Assembly: GCF_963678635.1 (NCBI RefSeq)
Contig: NC_087064.1
Location: forward strand, 27,694,189-27,758,188
Source: Symsagittifera roscoffensis
Lineage: Eukaryota > Xenacoelomorpha > Acoela > Convolutidae
Reading direction: 5' to 3'
Length of the DNA stretch: 64,000 bases
The translations under genes were made by a program, and so were the position numbers. The first letter of the stretch is position 1. Each line of letters begins with the position of its first letter. The notes beneath the pieces were generated by a model. That model saw nothing but the letters and a program-made list of their open reading frames with translations. It did not search any database and was not told where the DNA came from. Below, piece after piece: positions 53,301 to 63,943 of the stretch.

Positions 53301-53903
53301 CTATAAAAACTCGATATTCTTATACTCTCTTTTAAAGTCAGCCGCTAGTGCTGTTTTGAAGCTTATATCCGCGTTCATCGCTTTAGCGCATGTACGTTCC
53401 GTGAGTATGAAATCGCTGTCCGTTATGACGATATTGTTTGAATAATGGTTCGGTAGGTCAAAATAAAATTCAAAAGGTCGTCCAAAAGGTGGTTTTTTAG
53501 CGTTCTCGCCTTCCGTTTCCAGTTCTCCAGTTTCTCTTGCCGATTTTACTTTTTTGATGATTAGGTTTTCGGTGTGGGTGAGTCGTACCTCCACTCCCCG
53601 GACAAAAAAATCCATCGACGTCCTCGTCGATCGCCCAAAGTCGAGCAGATCGAGTTTGGATTGTGGAACGCGTAGAGAGCCATCTGGAGCGACCCAGTTT
53701 GACTCGCTATTGTCATGACTGACGTATTTAATGCAGTCTTTATCGACGTTCTGAATCGTCAAGATTGTCTCTTTAGGATCTGCCGGCAGATCATGGAGCC
53801 ATTCGAGGACTCGCAAGTTCCTGCTCATGAGTCTGCTCTTCCTCTGGTTCGAACTCCACTTCCGGTTCTGAACGATCGTCGATCCAATCCTGATCCATGT
53901 CAT
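53301..53903 (-). CDS. Unidentified 200-codon frame 3' of integrase
   Basis: Overlaps the preceding pol tail by about 110 bp in another frame, so it may be a frame-shifted continuation of pol or a separate gene. Segments such as ESNWVAPDGSLRVPQSKLD and PFEFYFDLPNHYSNN look like real protein. No domain recognised and no membrane segment. Confidence 0.5.
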   Translation of the reverse strand: MTWIRIGSTIVQNRKWSSNQRKSRLMSRNLRVLEWLHDLPADPKETILTIQNVDKDCIKYVSHDNSESNWVAPDGSLRVPQSKLDLLDFGRSTRTSMDFFVRGVEVRLTHTENLIIKKVKSARETGELETEGENAKKPPFGRPFEFYFDLPNHYSNNIVITDSDFILTERTCAKAMNADISFKTALAADFKREYKNIEFL

Positions 53904-54153
53904 TCACCAAGTCAATCTCTTTTGGCACCGCCAGTTCAACCAGTCCTACCAGCGAGTCCATCATATCACTTAAAACTATCCTGTCTATGACGAAATCCTC
54001 GCCATACTGGTTGTACTTCATCTTGTTCCTACATTTCTTGCTCTGGCGTGTCTCCATGGTGAGAGGAAAGTCAGGTTGTATTCCTTTGTCAATTTCAGTT
54101 TGTTCTGGGCAGTCCCAGTCCTCTTCGGCATAAGGTAGAGTTTCGTCGTCCAC
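53791..54153 (-). pseudogene. Acidic C-terminal tail of pol, after an in-frame stop
   Basis: Same frame as the integrase tail but separated from it by a TAG at 54,163-54,165. Very acidic (DDETLPYAEEDW, FEPEEEQTHEQE). Probably the far C-terminus of the polyprotein; role unknown. Confidence 0.6.
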
Positions 54154-54162
54154 CTCTACTCG

Positions 54163-54519
54163 CTAGGTCAACTCCAGGTCCAGTGATAGATCGCAATCAT
54201 CCGCCACCTCATTCCCGTCGTTTTTGTCGCGAGTACCCCTTTCATTCTTCTCACAAGCAGGATCCACTATCAAATAGTCTCCCTCTTGCATGTCCGCTGG
54301 GATGCACCAGTCCTCTGATGGGGCATTGTGCGGTTTGATGTTTTCGTAATGAGCTGCTCTTCCTGTGCTCAGTCGATAAAACCGACCTCCTTGGTGCACT
54401 TCTGTTATTTGAAATGGGCCGCGCCATTTTTTAATTAATTTTTTGGTTCCTTTTGGTGGAACTACTTCCTGGAAAACCCAGACGTAATCGCCAACGTCAG
54501 TCCTTTTATCAAACCTCCT
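54163..54519 (-). pseudogene. Integrase C-terminal GPY/F-like domain
   Basis: Continues the integrase frame after a TAA at 54,520-54,522. Contains VGDYVWVFQ, KKWRGPFQITEVHQ and GRFYRLSTGRAAHYENIKPH, matching the GPY/F module that follows the core in Gypsy integrases. Cut off from the core by the stop. Confidence 0.8.
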
Positions 54520-55485
54520 TTATAGTCTAATTTGCGCCTGTTGCGTGTTCCTCCTGCATAAGTCATTGAGGTCCTGCTGTCTTCTAATAACATCCCGCAC
54601 GTACGTTTGCGGTGCTGTCCTCTTCCCCTCATATTCAGGGTAGAAAAACGTCAACGGGAGCGCTTTTTCGTGACCCGTTAATATCATGTGCGGACTTATT
54701 CCCGTGGTGGAATGCTCCGTGCTGTTGTAAGCACCCATCACTTGCGGCAAGTGTCTATCCCAGTCATCCATGTAGCGTGAGCAATAGACTCTCAGCATGG
54801 ATACCAGTGTGCGATTTTGCCTCTCGACTAGGCCATTTGTTTGCGGGTGATAAGTGGTCGAGTGCGCCTGCGCTACCTGCGACCTTTTCATTAACTCCTT
54901 CGTGAGATCACCCACGAATGCTTTGCCATTGTCCGATTGGAACGTGATGGGGCAGCCATGCCTCGCTATCCACACGTTTATCAAATGATCGCATGTTTCT
55001 TCCGCCGATGCTGTCATGCAGGGTGCTGCCTCCGCATACTTCGTAAAATGGTCGATCATTACCAGCACCAGATTAAAGCCCGTTGCTGTCATGCATATCT
55101 TCTGGTGATCAATCTGCACTACTTCATTGAACCGCGATGATTCTATTGACTGCAGAGGGAGTCTTAGTTTCCTGGGGTCTTTCGCCTGTTGACACGACGA
55201 GCATGCAGAGATCCACTTTTCACAAGCCTTCTTCAAACCAGGCCATTCGAATCGTTTCTGTATCCTGCTGTACACTTTGTCCACGCCTTGATGGCCCATC
55301 TGGTCATGTGAACGAAAGAGCAATTCGGTCTGGTATAGCTGTGGTAACACTATCGAATTGTACTTGTAAAGGACCTTGTCCTCCTCTTTACGTTTACAGG
55401 CTACGATTCCGTCTTTGTTCAGATACAACAAATCTTTTCTTCTCAAGTAGAACTGCTTCAAGATCTTATAGCTGTCTTCTTCCAA
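54520..55485 (-). pseudogene. Gypsy integrase core, 321 codons
   Basis: Inserts the cDNA into the host genome. Zinc-binding H60-x4-H65 and C95-x2-C98 are present, followed by the catalytic D126, D185 (FQSDNG) and E221 (GLVERQ). D185 and E221 have 35 residues between them, the standard DD35E spacing. This frame is intact, but it is separated from RNase H upstream by frame changes and from its C-terminal domain by a stop, so it is not expected to be made as part of a working polyprotein. Confidence 0.93.
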
Positions 55486-55523
55486 ATCTCTTTTGTCAGG
55501 TGCTCCATTCTCGATCCATCTTT

Positions 55524-56193
55524 TTAGATAGCCGGTATCTGGCTTTCATATACGTCTTTACCACGTTTAATTGCCCGCTCATATCTCGGAGCATGAGCAT
55601 CATCCATCAACTTGACGCACCATATCTTCTTCAAAGGTGTTGCTTCCTGCACATATGGCTCCAGATTGGTACGGACGACAGAGGTATACCTGTCTCTATC
55701 TGGATCCTGATGCATTTCCCGGTCCAGCCCGCGCTGTTTCCATTCCACAAGCAAGGAATGAATCGCAATCTCCGAAACGTCAGAATTGGAAGTAGTCTCC
55801 GATGTGTTCTCCCAGGACTGGGACATCGAGTCATCACTCGAGCCGATGGATTCCACATCATTATGTTCCGGTCTGTCTGTGATGTTTCTTGACTCTCCAA
55901 AAAACTTTGTCCCTTGGTCGCCTTGAACCCGGCTTCCCGGACAACTTTCTGTCTTTTGGTTGTCTCAACATTGTCTCCCCGGACAAGTGCCTGACTCCCG
56001 GACATTGTTTGTCCCCGGATGAACAATTCAAGCTCGGTTCGTACTCTTCCCTTGCATCCGTAAATTGTACTTTTCTCGTGAAACTGGATTTCGACTTGAC
56101 CCTGACTTCTTCAGTGGCTTGGACCGTGGTCGGTTTCCCAACAAGACATCCTTCGGCATTGAGGTCACCAGCTGGTTTACTATGGACCGGCAA
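55524..56193 (-). pseudogene. Pol linker between RNase H and integrase, frame-broken
   Basis: Three overlapping frames (55,524-55,856, 55,631-56,026, 55,861-56,193) share the region and none is continuous, indicating indels. The left part (WCVKLMDDAHAPRYERAIKR) resembles polyprotein linker sequence. No domain assigned. Confidence 0.6.
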
Positions 56194-57059
56194 TCCCGTT
56201 CCACATCGCGACTGCGAATGGTCACTTGCCTCTTTTCAGTTCTCTCAGTGACGGTCAACCGTTGAACGGTCTCCATCCACTCACTATTATGTCTGTCAAC
56301 ATCTCTATCCAGCAAGTCACGGAGTTTCCCCATGACGTCCGGCGCCACATTCACTGTCCTATTTAGCAGGGCTATGCTGTTTATACCCAGCCTGGTAAGC
56401 TCTTGCTGCACCAGATTGGAACGGACTAGCAGATCCAATGGGACTGGATCACCCCTGGCCAATACCTTTATTTCGGCGGCCGTTTCCACCGGAAGCTCAG
56501 GGTGTCCTGGTATGGGGTGCCCTGACTTGTCCAGCCACCTGGTGAGTGGTAGTTTATCGTAGGTTTCCTTATCTAGAAATGAAAATCCGTCTTTGGTTTC
56601 TGCCTGATTGGCCTGCTTCTCCTCTAAGCGCCCATAAAATTCTGTCATCTTACTGAGGCTATCAGCATTCTGGTGCTTGTCACGGGTACGGTGCTCTATG
56701 ATCATGTGGTATCCATCCAGGCGCACGATCCAACGACCAATATAACTTTGGTCCATCGAATAGGTTTTCAGCCAGGCAAGGGCACGTTTATCCACACGCA
56801 ACTTGAAGGGAGCACTCCCCAAGTAGGCCCTGTATTTTTCCACGAAAGTGATCACCGCGAACATTTCCGCTTTTGGTGCTCCACAATTCATCTCGGTATC
56901 GCTCAAGACCTTACTTCCGTAGGCTATTGGACGGAGAACCGTTCTCATGTTCCAATCTTGCTCCTGGTGGAGTATGCCTGATATCGCAACTACTGATGCA
57001 TCCGTGTCTAACACGAACATCCCCTTTCTGTTGGCATGCCGTGGACTGGTGCCTCGCAA
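56028..57059 (-). pseudogene. Gypsy RNase H and downstream linker, 343 codons
   Basis: Degrades the RNA strand of the RNA/DNA hybrid during reverse transcription. FVLDTDAS near residues 15-22 supplies the first catalytic Asp, KAEMFAV the Glu, and RDKHQNADSLSK the later Asp. The stretch ALAWLKTYSMDQSYIGRW is typical of the Gypsy RNase H. Residues 1-12 are probably out-of-frame read-in, since the RT connection runs in another frame up to about 57,030. Confidence 0.9.
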
Positions 57060-57187
57060 AGTTCACGCTTAATGTTTTCAAATGAAACTTGGGCTTCATC
57101 AGCCCAAGTGAATTTTTTGCCTTTATTTCTCATCAACTGCTGCATGGGGTATATCTTATCGGCGTATCCCTTGACGAAATCCCGATA

Positions 57188-57589
57188 CTAGTTAGCAAAC
57201 CACAAAAAGCTCATCAGTTGTGTATCCGTCTTGGGTGCCTTCCAGGTCAAAACCGCTTCGACCGCTTCGGGATCTGGTCTCACTCCATGCTTATTCACCA
57301 GGCGGCCTAGATACTTTATGGAGTCTCTGACGATTTCACACTTTGAGGGTTTACACTTCAGTCCCGCCTGCTTCATGCAAGTAAACACTTCATCCAACCT
57401 CTCTATGTGATCCTCCAGGGGTGGCGTTGCCATCACAACATCATCGACGTAACACATGATGAGATTCCCGTATTTCTTTGTCACGCTCGTGAGTGCCTGG
57501 GCCATCAGTCGCTGGAATGTGGCCGTCGCGTTGCACAATCCTCTTCCACTGGAACAATCCCAGCTCGCACGCGAAGCCCGTTTTCTCAC
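57188..57589 (-). pseudogene. Gypsy reverse transcriptase, catalytic YVDD part
   Basis: Contains GLCNATATFQRLM and the catalytic YVDD at residues 47-50, then the thumb-side KCEIVRDSIKYLGRLV and GVRPDPEAVEAV motifs. The first ~16 codons are out of frame, and a frame change near 57,535 separates it from the upstream RT part. A TAG at 57,188-57,190 interrupts the frame, which continues (YRDFVKGYADKIYPMQQLM) towards RNase H. Confidence 0.92.
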
Positions 57590-57719
57590 AATCTTGCTTT
57601 CGGAGTGGCATTTGCCAGAACGCCGAGCCCAAATCTAACGTCGTGAAGAACTTCGCGTCCCCCAGCTTGGAAAGGCTCTCATCGATCCGGGGAATCGGGT
57701 ATGCGTCCTTTATCGTCAC
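57441..57719 (-). pseudogene. Gypsy reverse transcriptase, fingers and first catalytic Asp
   Basis: TIKDAYPIPRIDESLSKLGD then FFTTLDLGSAFWQMPL, where D of TLDLGSAF is the first palm aspartate of RT. The frame is good to about residue 62 (GLFQWKR) and then shifts. The remaining codons are out of frame. Confidence 0.92.
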
Positions 57720-57724
57720 TGCGT

Positions 57725-58021
57725 TCAGATAACGGAAATCACAACAAAACTTGAGTTGCCCCCTTTCTTTTTAGCCATGACCACACCACAAGTCCACGGG
57801 TACTTCGACGGCTCGATCATGTCGTAGTCCATTAACATCTCGATTTCCTTCCTGCACGCTTCCGACTTATGAGGGGTCATTCTCCTCCTCCTTCGCCACG
57901 GCGTAAAATTGCAGCAACCTATGTCAGCCTTATGCTTTGAAAAAACGTCTGCATTCCGATTTAGCACCGCCCTAAGCAAATCTAGTTGCTTGTCTGATAT
58001 TTTACCCTTCAAATGTTTCAA
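57725..58021 (-). pseudogene. Gypsy reverse transcriptase, N-terminal part
   Basis: KHLKGKISDKQLDLL, then EIEMLMDYDMIEPSKYPW and GVVMAKKKGG, matching the conserved start of Gypsy RT (I-PS-SPW---VV-V-KK). The frame is lost just after KKKGG near 57,740. It overlaps the protease frame by 4 bases because of another frame change near 58,020. Confidence 0.9.
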
Positions 58022-58401
58022 ACCGTTTTATTCGCTGCTAACTGGTTAATTAAGATTTTATTAAGAGGTTTCTTTTCATACTTCCTCTCAGGATCTTTGA
58101 TCCTAATCAACCCGTCATTGAGGTCGATCATGACATCAAAGTTGCGTACGAAGTCCCTCCCCAGGATGAATTGATCGGATTCGTCCAAGTTTTCCACTAC
58201 CAGGAAGCTCATCCAAAGATGTCTTCCTCCAAGCTGTAGTGATATGATTGGGGACCGTCCAGTCGCATAGATTGCTCCCTGACTGGCAGCTGCCAGTCTG
58301 ATGTTTGTCGGTATCAGATCCGATTTGTCGAAGCCAATCTCAGTCCAGGTCTTGACCGACTTGACGCTGACCACTGCTCCCGTGTCTAACAATCCCTTCA
58401 C
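58018..58401 (-). pseudogene. Gypsy aspartic protease, 127 codons
   Basis: Retropepsin-type protease that would cleave the polyprotein. LLDTGAVVSVKS supplies the catalytic Asp in DTGA, and QFILGRDFVRNFDVMID is the family's ILG-DF motif. The frame opens at an internal Met just before the DTGA; upstream sequence lies in other frames. The core itself appears intact. Confidence 0.92.
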
Positions 58402-58489
58402 TGAAAGTTGTCAGCCCTGCACACCCAGCACGTGTGCGGCCAGATCGGCTTCGCAACCTATGTGGACCGAATCCTGTTCTAGCATGGCA

Positions 58490-59581
58490 TTATGTCCGAT
58501 TCGTCACACCTTCAGCTCTTCTTGACCAATGTATGTCATCACTCGCATCAGTTACGTGAGCTTTTGTGTAGATATTGATGCCGTCCACATTCATCAGAAT
58601 CGGATATGGGTCATGTACTTCTATGTAATGTCCATCCACTCTCATCAGCCTCAGACCTCCTGTCGTGAGCAGCGCACGCACTGCTCTGGAGTCCAGCTTG
58701 GGATCCTTCTCCCTCAGGTTGTCTGCATAAATGTCCAGGTGGACCAGCGTAACCTCGGACGGTTCACTCAAGTTCTTGACCACCTGGTGTCCTGCGACTG
58801 AGATAATGGACATTTTCTTCGTCCCTTCTTTCGTCATGCCGAAAGTTCTACCCGATATGCCATTTATCTTTAGTCCCTGATTTCTGGGTTCCCGTTTGTC
58901 CTCTTTCGTTTTTTTACTCAAAATGTCAATTTTTTCTCGAAGATCTGTGCTCTCCATTTCCGACCTTACCCATTGCTCAACTTCCTTCATGGTCTTCACC
59001 TTCTTAGTCGTAAAAGTGCTCGGTGTCGTCTCTTTTCTTCGAGACTCAGCCTCGTTCATCAGACGTGCTCGATTGACTTTGACGCCCGAAAGCGCCTCTT
59101 CATTGCGGGGATGTTTCGCGTCCGCCACTGCATCCCAAAATTGAGTGCAGTCCGACTTGAAGTGTCCCTCAAAATTACAGGAGAAGCACCTCGGTCCATA
59201 CTTCATAATGAGTCCTCTAACGTACTCTTCGTGGTCCTCGTTGGTCGCATCAACGTCGTCGAGAAAATGGCCTATCGCCTTCACGTTCACATGGTGGTCC
59301 ATCGAGCCACAATTCGCACAGGACCTCCTCTTATCCATGTTGTCGCGAGGTTTGTACCAACTGGAGTTCGCGCCAGTGTTTGTTCCGCCGTAGTTGCCAT
59401 AATTGCTGTAACGGTTTTCCGCCCACGGTCTTATGAGCAAGTACTCACGCGACTTCATACGACCCAGAGAAGATGAGGTCGACTGCGGTTGCAGCCTGGT
59501 ACTTGATGACGCGCAGCCCTTTGCTTGCCCATCGACATCATCAACCTGTCGAACGTTGAGGACGCTCCCATTGTTATCCAA
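58490..59581 (-). pseudogene. Gag C-terminal part with zinc knuckles, 363 codons
   Basis: Nucleocapsid region. One canonical CCHC knuckle is present: CFSCNFEGHFKSDC (C-x2-C-x4-H-x4-C). About 45 residues upstream, CANCGSMDHHVNVK is a knuckle-like sequence in which the last Cys is Lys. A basic/acidic helical stretch follows. It overlaps the upstream gag frame (59,455-60,351) by 127 bp in another frame; whether that is a programmed shift or damage cannot be told from one copy. Confidence 0.8.
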
Positions 59582-60351
59582 TCAGACATGGGTCTGGTCG
59601 GCAAGGCGGAAAACTCCTTCCTGCTCATGTAATTCCTTGGGCACGGCGTGAAGTTCACATCCGGGTGGGTTATCTCCGGATGGTCATAACTGGAAGATAG
59701 ACCTTCAACTTGTAGTGACGCCATGCGCTCATCGTACAAAGATTTCCAGCTTTTCTTGGCCTTCGAACCCGTTTGTTCTTCACTCGGGCTTATACTCGAC
59801 ATCATCGCGTTCTTGCTCTGCTTGGCCAGAGATGAGTGGGTATTGGCCGGATGTAAAAGTTCTTTTCTCCACTTATGACTCTTGGTCTCCGATTTGGACA
59901 TTCCCCTGAACAACACTTCCTCTCGCGGCTCGGACTCGGAACGCTCCGAGGCCTCCTCCGTCCTCTCGACTTCCTCCCGTTCGAGGTCCTCGCTCGGTTC
60001 AAAGTCGGGTCGAATAAGCGTTCGTTCCCCTTCGTCAAAGGGGTCCACAAGCGCTTCGCTCGCCGGTCCGGCCTCGGCGCTTCGCCCTTGATCGCCATCG
60101 AGGTTCTTCTCGCTTCTTAGTTTCATTTCGCTCACTGAAAGATCAGCTTGATCTTTAGTCGATTCGTTGTCAGCAAAAGCATCGGAAACGCTGCTAAACG
60201 AAGATTGGCTACGACTAGTTCTAAATTTTAGTGTTCTTCCCTTGCTCAACTTGGGAATCTTAGTAGTCAATCCTAGCGAGTCTCTACGCTGCTTGATTTG
60301 TAATAAATAGTAATATTCGTACAATTCAATGGCAATGTACACGTACCGCAA
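59455..60351 (-). pseudogene. Gag N-terminal part, 298 codons
   Basis: The first long frame after the leader. Highly charged, with SKGRTLKFRTSRSQ, an E/R-rich middle and DVNFTPCPRNYMSRKEF followed by LPTRPMSDWITMGASSTF. Placement before the zinc knuckle marks it as gag. I do not recognise a capsid fold by eye. The first Met may not be the true start. Confidence 0.65.
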
Positions 60352-60697
60352 CTAATTTCAAGTTAATTTACTTACTCTGCCTACTCGATTTCGTCAGTAT
60401 CAAAATGTCTCTTAGATTTCTCAATGATAATATTAGTGACTCAGCTAAAGTTACACACAGGGCCTGCTCAGTATTGATATAATGCTAACTCAACCCCTTT
60501 GTATAGTATAACAGTATCACAAAATTTTCACAAGATATAGTCAATATACAAAACACAATTGATAATCAGATAAGAAGATCCTACAGGTGACAGCGACCTT
60601 TCGTCAGTTTCAATTTACCGCCACACTCTTATCAAATCACTGCTTTGTTAAAAGCAAACAATCTTTTGTAAAAATGCAGTGATGATTCAGGAATAGA

Positions 60698-61066
60698 TCA
60701 ATAAAACTTAGTCTTAAAGAAGAAGACTTCCCTCAATCGGAACACTCCAAAAGAACGAAGCCCAGGACACTGTCTGCTCAAGTGAATGTGTATTTGCCTA
60801 ATACACTCACCGAGGTCTTCTTTTAGGTGTCCTGCGATTGCCCGAGCTTTCTTACTAAGTAGCTCAAGGCAACCTCTGATCGAAAAAATTCTAGAGTCTA
60901 TGAAAAAGCTCCCCCACACCCGGGACGCCCCAAGTGTACGAGAGCAGGGAACAATTTTTCCTCTCAAGTGAGTGTGTATCTGCCTAATACACTCACCGAG
61001 GTCTTCTTTTTTGTGTTTCCAGATTGCCCGAGTTTTCCTATTAGGCGACTCAAGGCAACCACACAA
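60698..61066 (-). other. Leader open frame of two 62-codon repeats
   Basis: 122 codons containing KEDLGECIRQIH twice, 186 bp apart and in the same frame, each preceded by an RGCLE/GCLES segment. It lies between the 5' LTR and gag. Could be a short leader peptide or a repeat in a non-coding leader that happens to be open. No known domain. Confidence 0.45.
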
Positions 61067-61259
61067 CCAAAATCAAAATCAAAAAAATTTGGTTCGGGTA
61101 CTTCTGACAGACCCGATCTAGACTCCAAACTTGATCACGAATTCCCGGGTCAAATGGGCTCCTGTGATCCTAATATGCACGCCCGTTGTTAGTTGACATT
61201 TTATACCGATCCTAAAAGGATATTTTCGTTGCTCAAATTGCCCCAGAATGTTTCCCTAA

Positions 61260-62950
61260 GTTTTCAATAAGGAGGGCTGCTAAGAGGTTTAAGTCACTCC
61301 GGAGGGTTACTTCGGAGGGTTTCTTCAAAATTTCAAATTTTTTCGAATAACACTTGGAAGGGCCTCCAAGTAGTCTCAAAAGGTGTCTAAACAAGCTAAA
61401 TTCTCTGTGTGGGGTTGTTTTAACTTCTTCGGAGTGTCTCGTGGAAAGTTTCCACTAAGGAGGGTTGCTAAGGAGCTTAGCTGACTCCGGAGGGTTACTT
61501 CGGAGGATTCCCAAAAAATCAAGAAAAAGGGTTATTCTACCGCGGTAAAGCCTCCAAATGAGGTGTAACTGACTTAAAACCAGGTTGGCTGACACGGTCA
61601 ACGTTCCCAGTAGGATAAAAAGGTGATCTTATAAAATTTTCTGCCATTCGGAGGGTTCCCCAAAAATTGGACCCTCCGAACTAACAAATTCTAAAAAAAA
61701 TTTCTTTTCCGAGATTATCAACCCAAAAACGGTTGCAGTCCGGGAAAGTGATCAAAAATGTCGACTTATGGTACCAAAACTGTCCCGATCGGTTGGCTAG
61801 TCTTTGAGAAATTGCCAAAAACGCGTTCGTCAAAATGGCCTTTTTTCACCACCTATATAGGTTCTGAAAAACTTTTTCCGCAATTCCTAGTGAAATTGCC
61901 TAAAAATATTTTAAATGAGCGTAGTAGCCCCGTACGGCACTGGGACAATGCAAAAAATTGGACCAAAAAGGGTTCGGAAACAAAAATTTGGCCAATAACT
62001 ATCAAATTTGGACCCTCCGATTCCTTCCTTTTCCAATCTTTAAGTCGTTAGCTCTTTAAGTCGATCCACGGAGCTAATCGGAGGGTTAATCAAAAATTTC
62101 TCTAATAACCGAGCACGTTATGCTAGTACACTCCTAACGCAAAAACTTTTATTGCTCTAACTCTAAAAACTCAAAAACTCGATCCCCAAAACAAATTGAT
62201 AAAATTCGGAATATTATCAAAATTTTGATCGAAAAGTTTTGTTTTCGCTAACTTCTTCTAAATCTTTTTTTGCTTGGGGTTTTTTTAGTTAGAGGGACCG
62301 AACTACTTAGTAACTACCCATATAAAAGCTTTTTGTTGTTCAGAAAAGCTCGGATGTCTAAAGTTTTGGGGGTCTACAGTTTGGTCGAAAATCAGTAATT
62401 TTCGACAAAATTGGGTGTTTCTCTGGTCTAAATAAGAGATAAGTAATATATAATACGGATAATAATCTATTAGTGGTCGTTAATGAATTTTACTATACCC
62501 TCCTTTGCACCAAAGTACCCGAACTAAGACCCTTAACTCGGAAATTCGTGATCGATGGAGGGTACAATCGGACCGCGCCAATCGTGCCCCCCACCTCTTA
62601 AGTTTTGATGAAATAGTACCCGAACGATACCAAAATTGTTTCAACAATACCCAACAGTCGTTGTGGATGTTGTCCTTGATGCCCCTGTTGAGTGTGGAAC
62701 ACGTCGTTCAGCTTGCCGCTCTAGCCTCCGTTCACCGGCAAAATCACCATCAACGTGCTTAAATACTCAAAATACACTCAAGGCTGGGTACCCAACCCGT
62801 CACCAAAACACACAATTTTTCTATCAGAAATGATATACCTAACCCTCCGGCCCCCGGAATTTTCGGTATTAACTAAGTTAAAAAGCTAAATAGTACTAGG
62901 CGGAGGGTACGGACAGTCCCCCTAGCACAACAAAGGTCACTAAGGCCTCT
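61260..62950. repeat. Leader with recurrent CGGAGGGT motif
   Basis: CGGAGGGTT or its complement ACCCTCCG occurs about ten times through the untranslated leader. Two related ~65-bp blocks near 61,262-61,328 and 61,453-61,516 share GGAGGG(C/T)TGCTAAG and ACTCCGGAGGGTTACTTCGG. No coding frame of note; a role in packaging or translation is possible but unproved. Confidence 0.6.
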
Positions 62951-63026
62951 AACTTGGGCTTACGCCCGGAGCGGAGTGTTCGTCGCTGAAACGCTTGCTG
63001 ATCATGATGGTCTCATGCCTTTAACA

Positions 63027-63044
63027 GGCCCACCCAGGAGCGCC
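63027..63044 (-). promoter_or_regulatory. Putative tRNA primer-binding site
   Basis: On the minus strand TGGCGCTCCTGGGTGGGC begins about 12 bases inside the 5' LTR. TGG at the start fits pairing with a tRNA CCA end. I could not match it to a particular tRNA, and the offset is larger than usual. Confidence 0.4.
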
Positions 63045-63056
63045 ATAAAACGTCTA

Positions 63057-63943
63057 TGTAACATTCGCCCAAATACTAGACAGCGACGGAGCGTAGAAAA
63101 AGTACCTATTAACGACTGGCAGGCGTCAGTTACCTTAATTCTACTCGTTTTTCACCGTCTCGACCTTGCCAGTTGATTTTCTGGTCTGTCTAGGGCTAAG
63201 TAAAAAGTTACCATTTTTAGGCCATCAGTCAAACGACTTTTTATCAGCTTTCGTTTACATGCGAACACAACCACATAGCTGAGTCTCGGATCCTCAGACT
63301 ACGTGATTGCTATTAAAAACACGGCTCGAATACCCTATTTTAATATGTTTTTGGTGACAGTTTTATATTAGATTCATTGGAGATGGATTGACCCTTTCCT
63401 CTTTCTAGCTACTCATATTCTAAAATATCAAACAATACCGGTGTTAATTCAAAGTTTTATGGCATCAGAGTAGCTAAAAAGTTAGTTTATTACAGTCTTT
63501 CACCATATATCATTCTCTGGGGGGCCGAGCCTCCGCTTCCGTGATTTCCTCGAGATAACTTCGTTATCACTCCCAATTCGTGGCACGGGAGGGTACTGAT
63601 CAAAATTCCTTCCCCACTGAAGCCTCCTTTCCCACTAATTTCTTCCGCTAAGTGTCTTATTGTGCGTGATTGTCACGAACAGAGGTTTCGTGTTTTTATC
63701 GTTCTCGTGCGACTGTGTTTCACTATATTTGCTGTTGTTCTGACTTTTTCACCTTTTTCAGTCAAAATGGCCGTTTTTTTTGTGTTTCTGAGAAACATTC
63801 GTTCGACAATCGAAATTTTGAAATTTGAAATTTCTAGAACATTTCTACCCTCCTTCGCAGTACTTTTTCGTCGTTAAGGCCTTTAATCGTTTTCTCGTGT
63901 TTCCCCGGAAGGTTGCGCTGTGCCAGTCTGGCAGAATGGCACA
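63057..63943 (-). repeat. 5' LTR of the Gypsy element
   Basis: Matches 51,186-52,081 throughout with scattered substitutions and small indels, including a deletion in the TTTCTGGTTTCTGGTC stretch. Bounded by TGTAAC and GGCACA. It would contain the element's promoter. Confidence 0.85.

Larger units (their letters stand above)
51186..63943 (-). mobile_element. Ty3/Gypsy-type LTR retroelement, disabled
   Basis: About 12.8 kb between two related LTRs, transcribed leftward. Order on the minus strand: 5' LTR, 2.7-kb leader, gag with zinc knuckle, protease, reverse transcriptase, RNase H, integrase, C-terminal tail, two unidentified open frames, 3' LTR. Integrase after RNase H defines Ty3/Gypsy as opposed to Copia. 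At least five frame changes and three in-frame stops break gag-pol, and the LTRs differ by substitutions and indels (896 against 887 bp), so the copy is old and not autonomous. No target-site duplication was seen. An N gap lies near the 3' end. The element is unusually long for the group because of the long leader and the extra 3' frames. Confidence 0.92.

Noticed and set aside
55137-55892. 251-codon plus-strand frame
   Set aside because: It lies opposite the integrase and linker region, whose minus-strand reading carries clear catalytic motifs.
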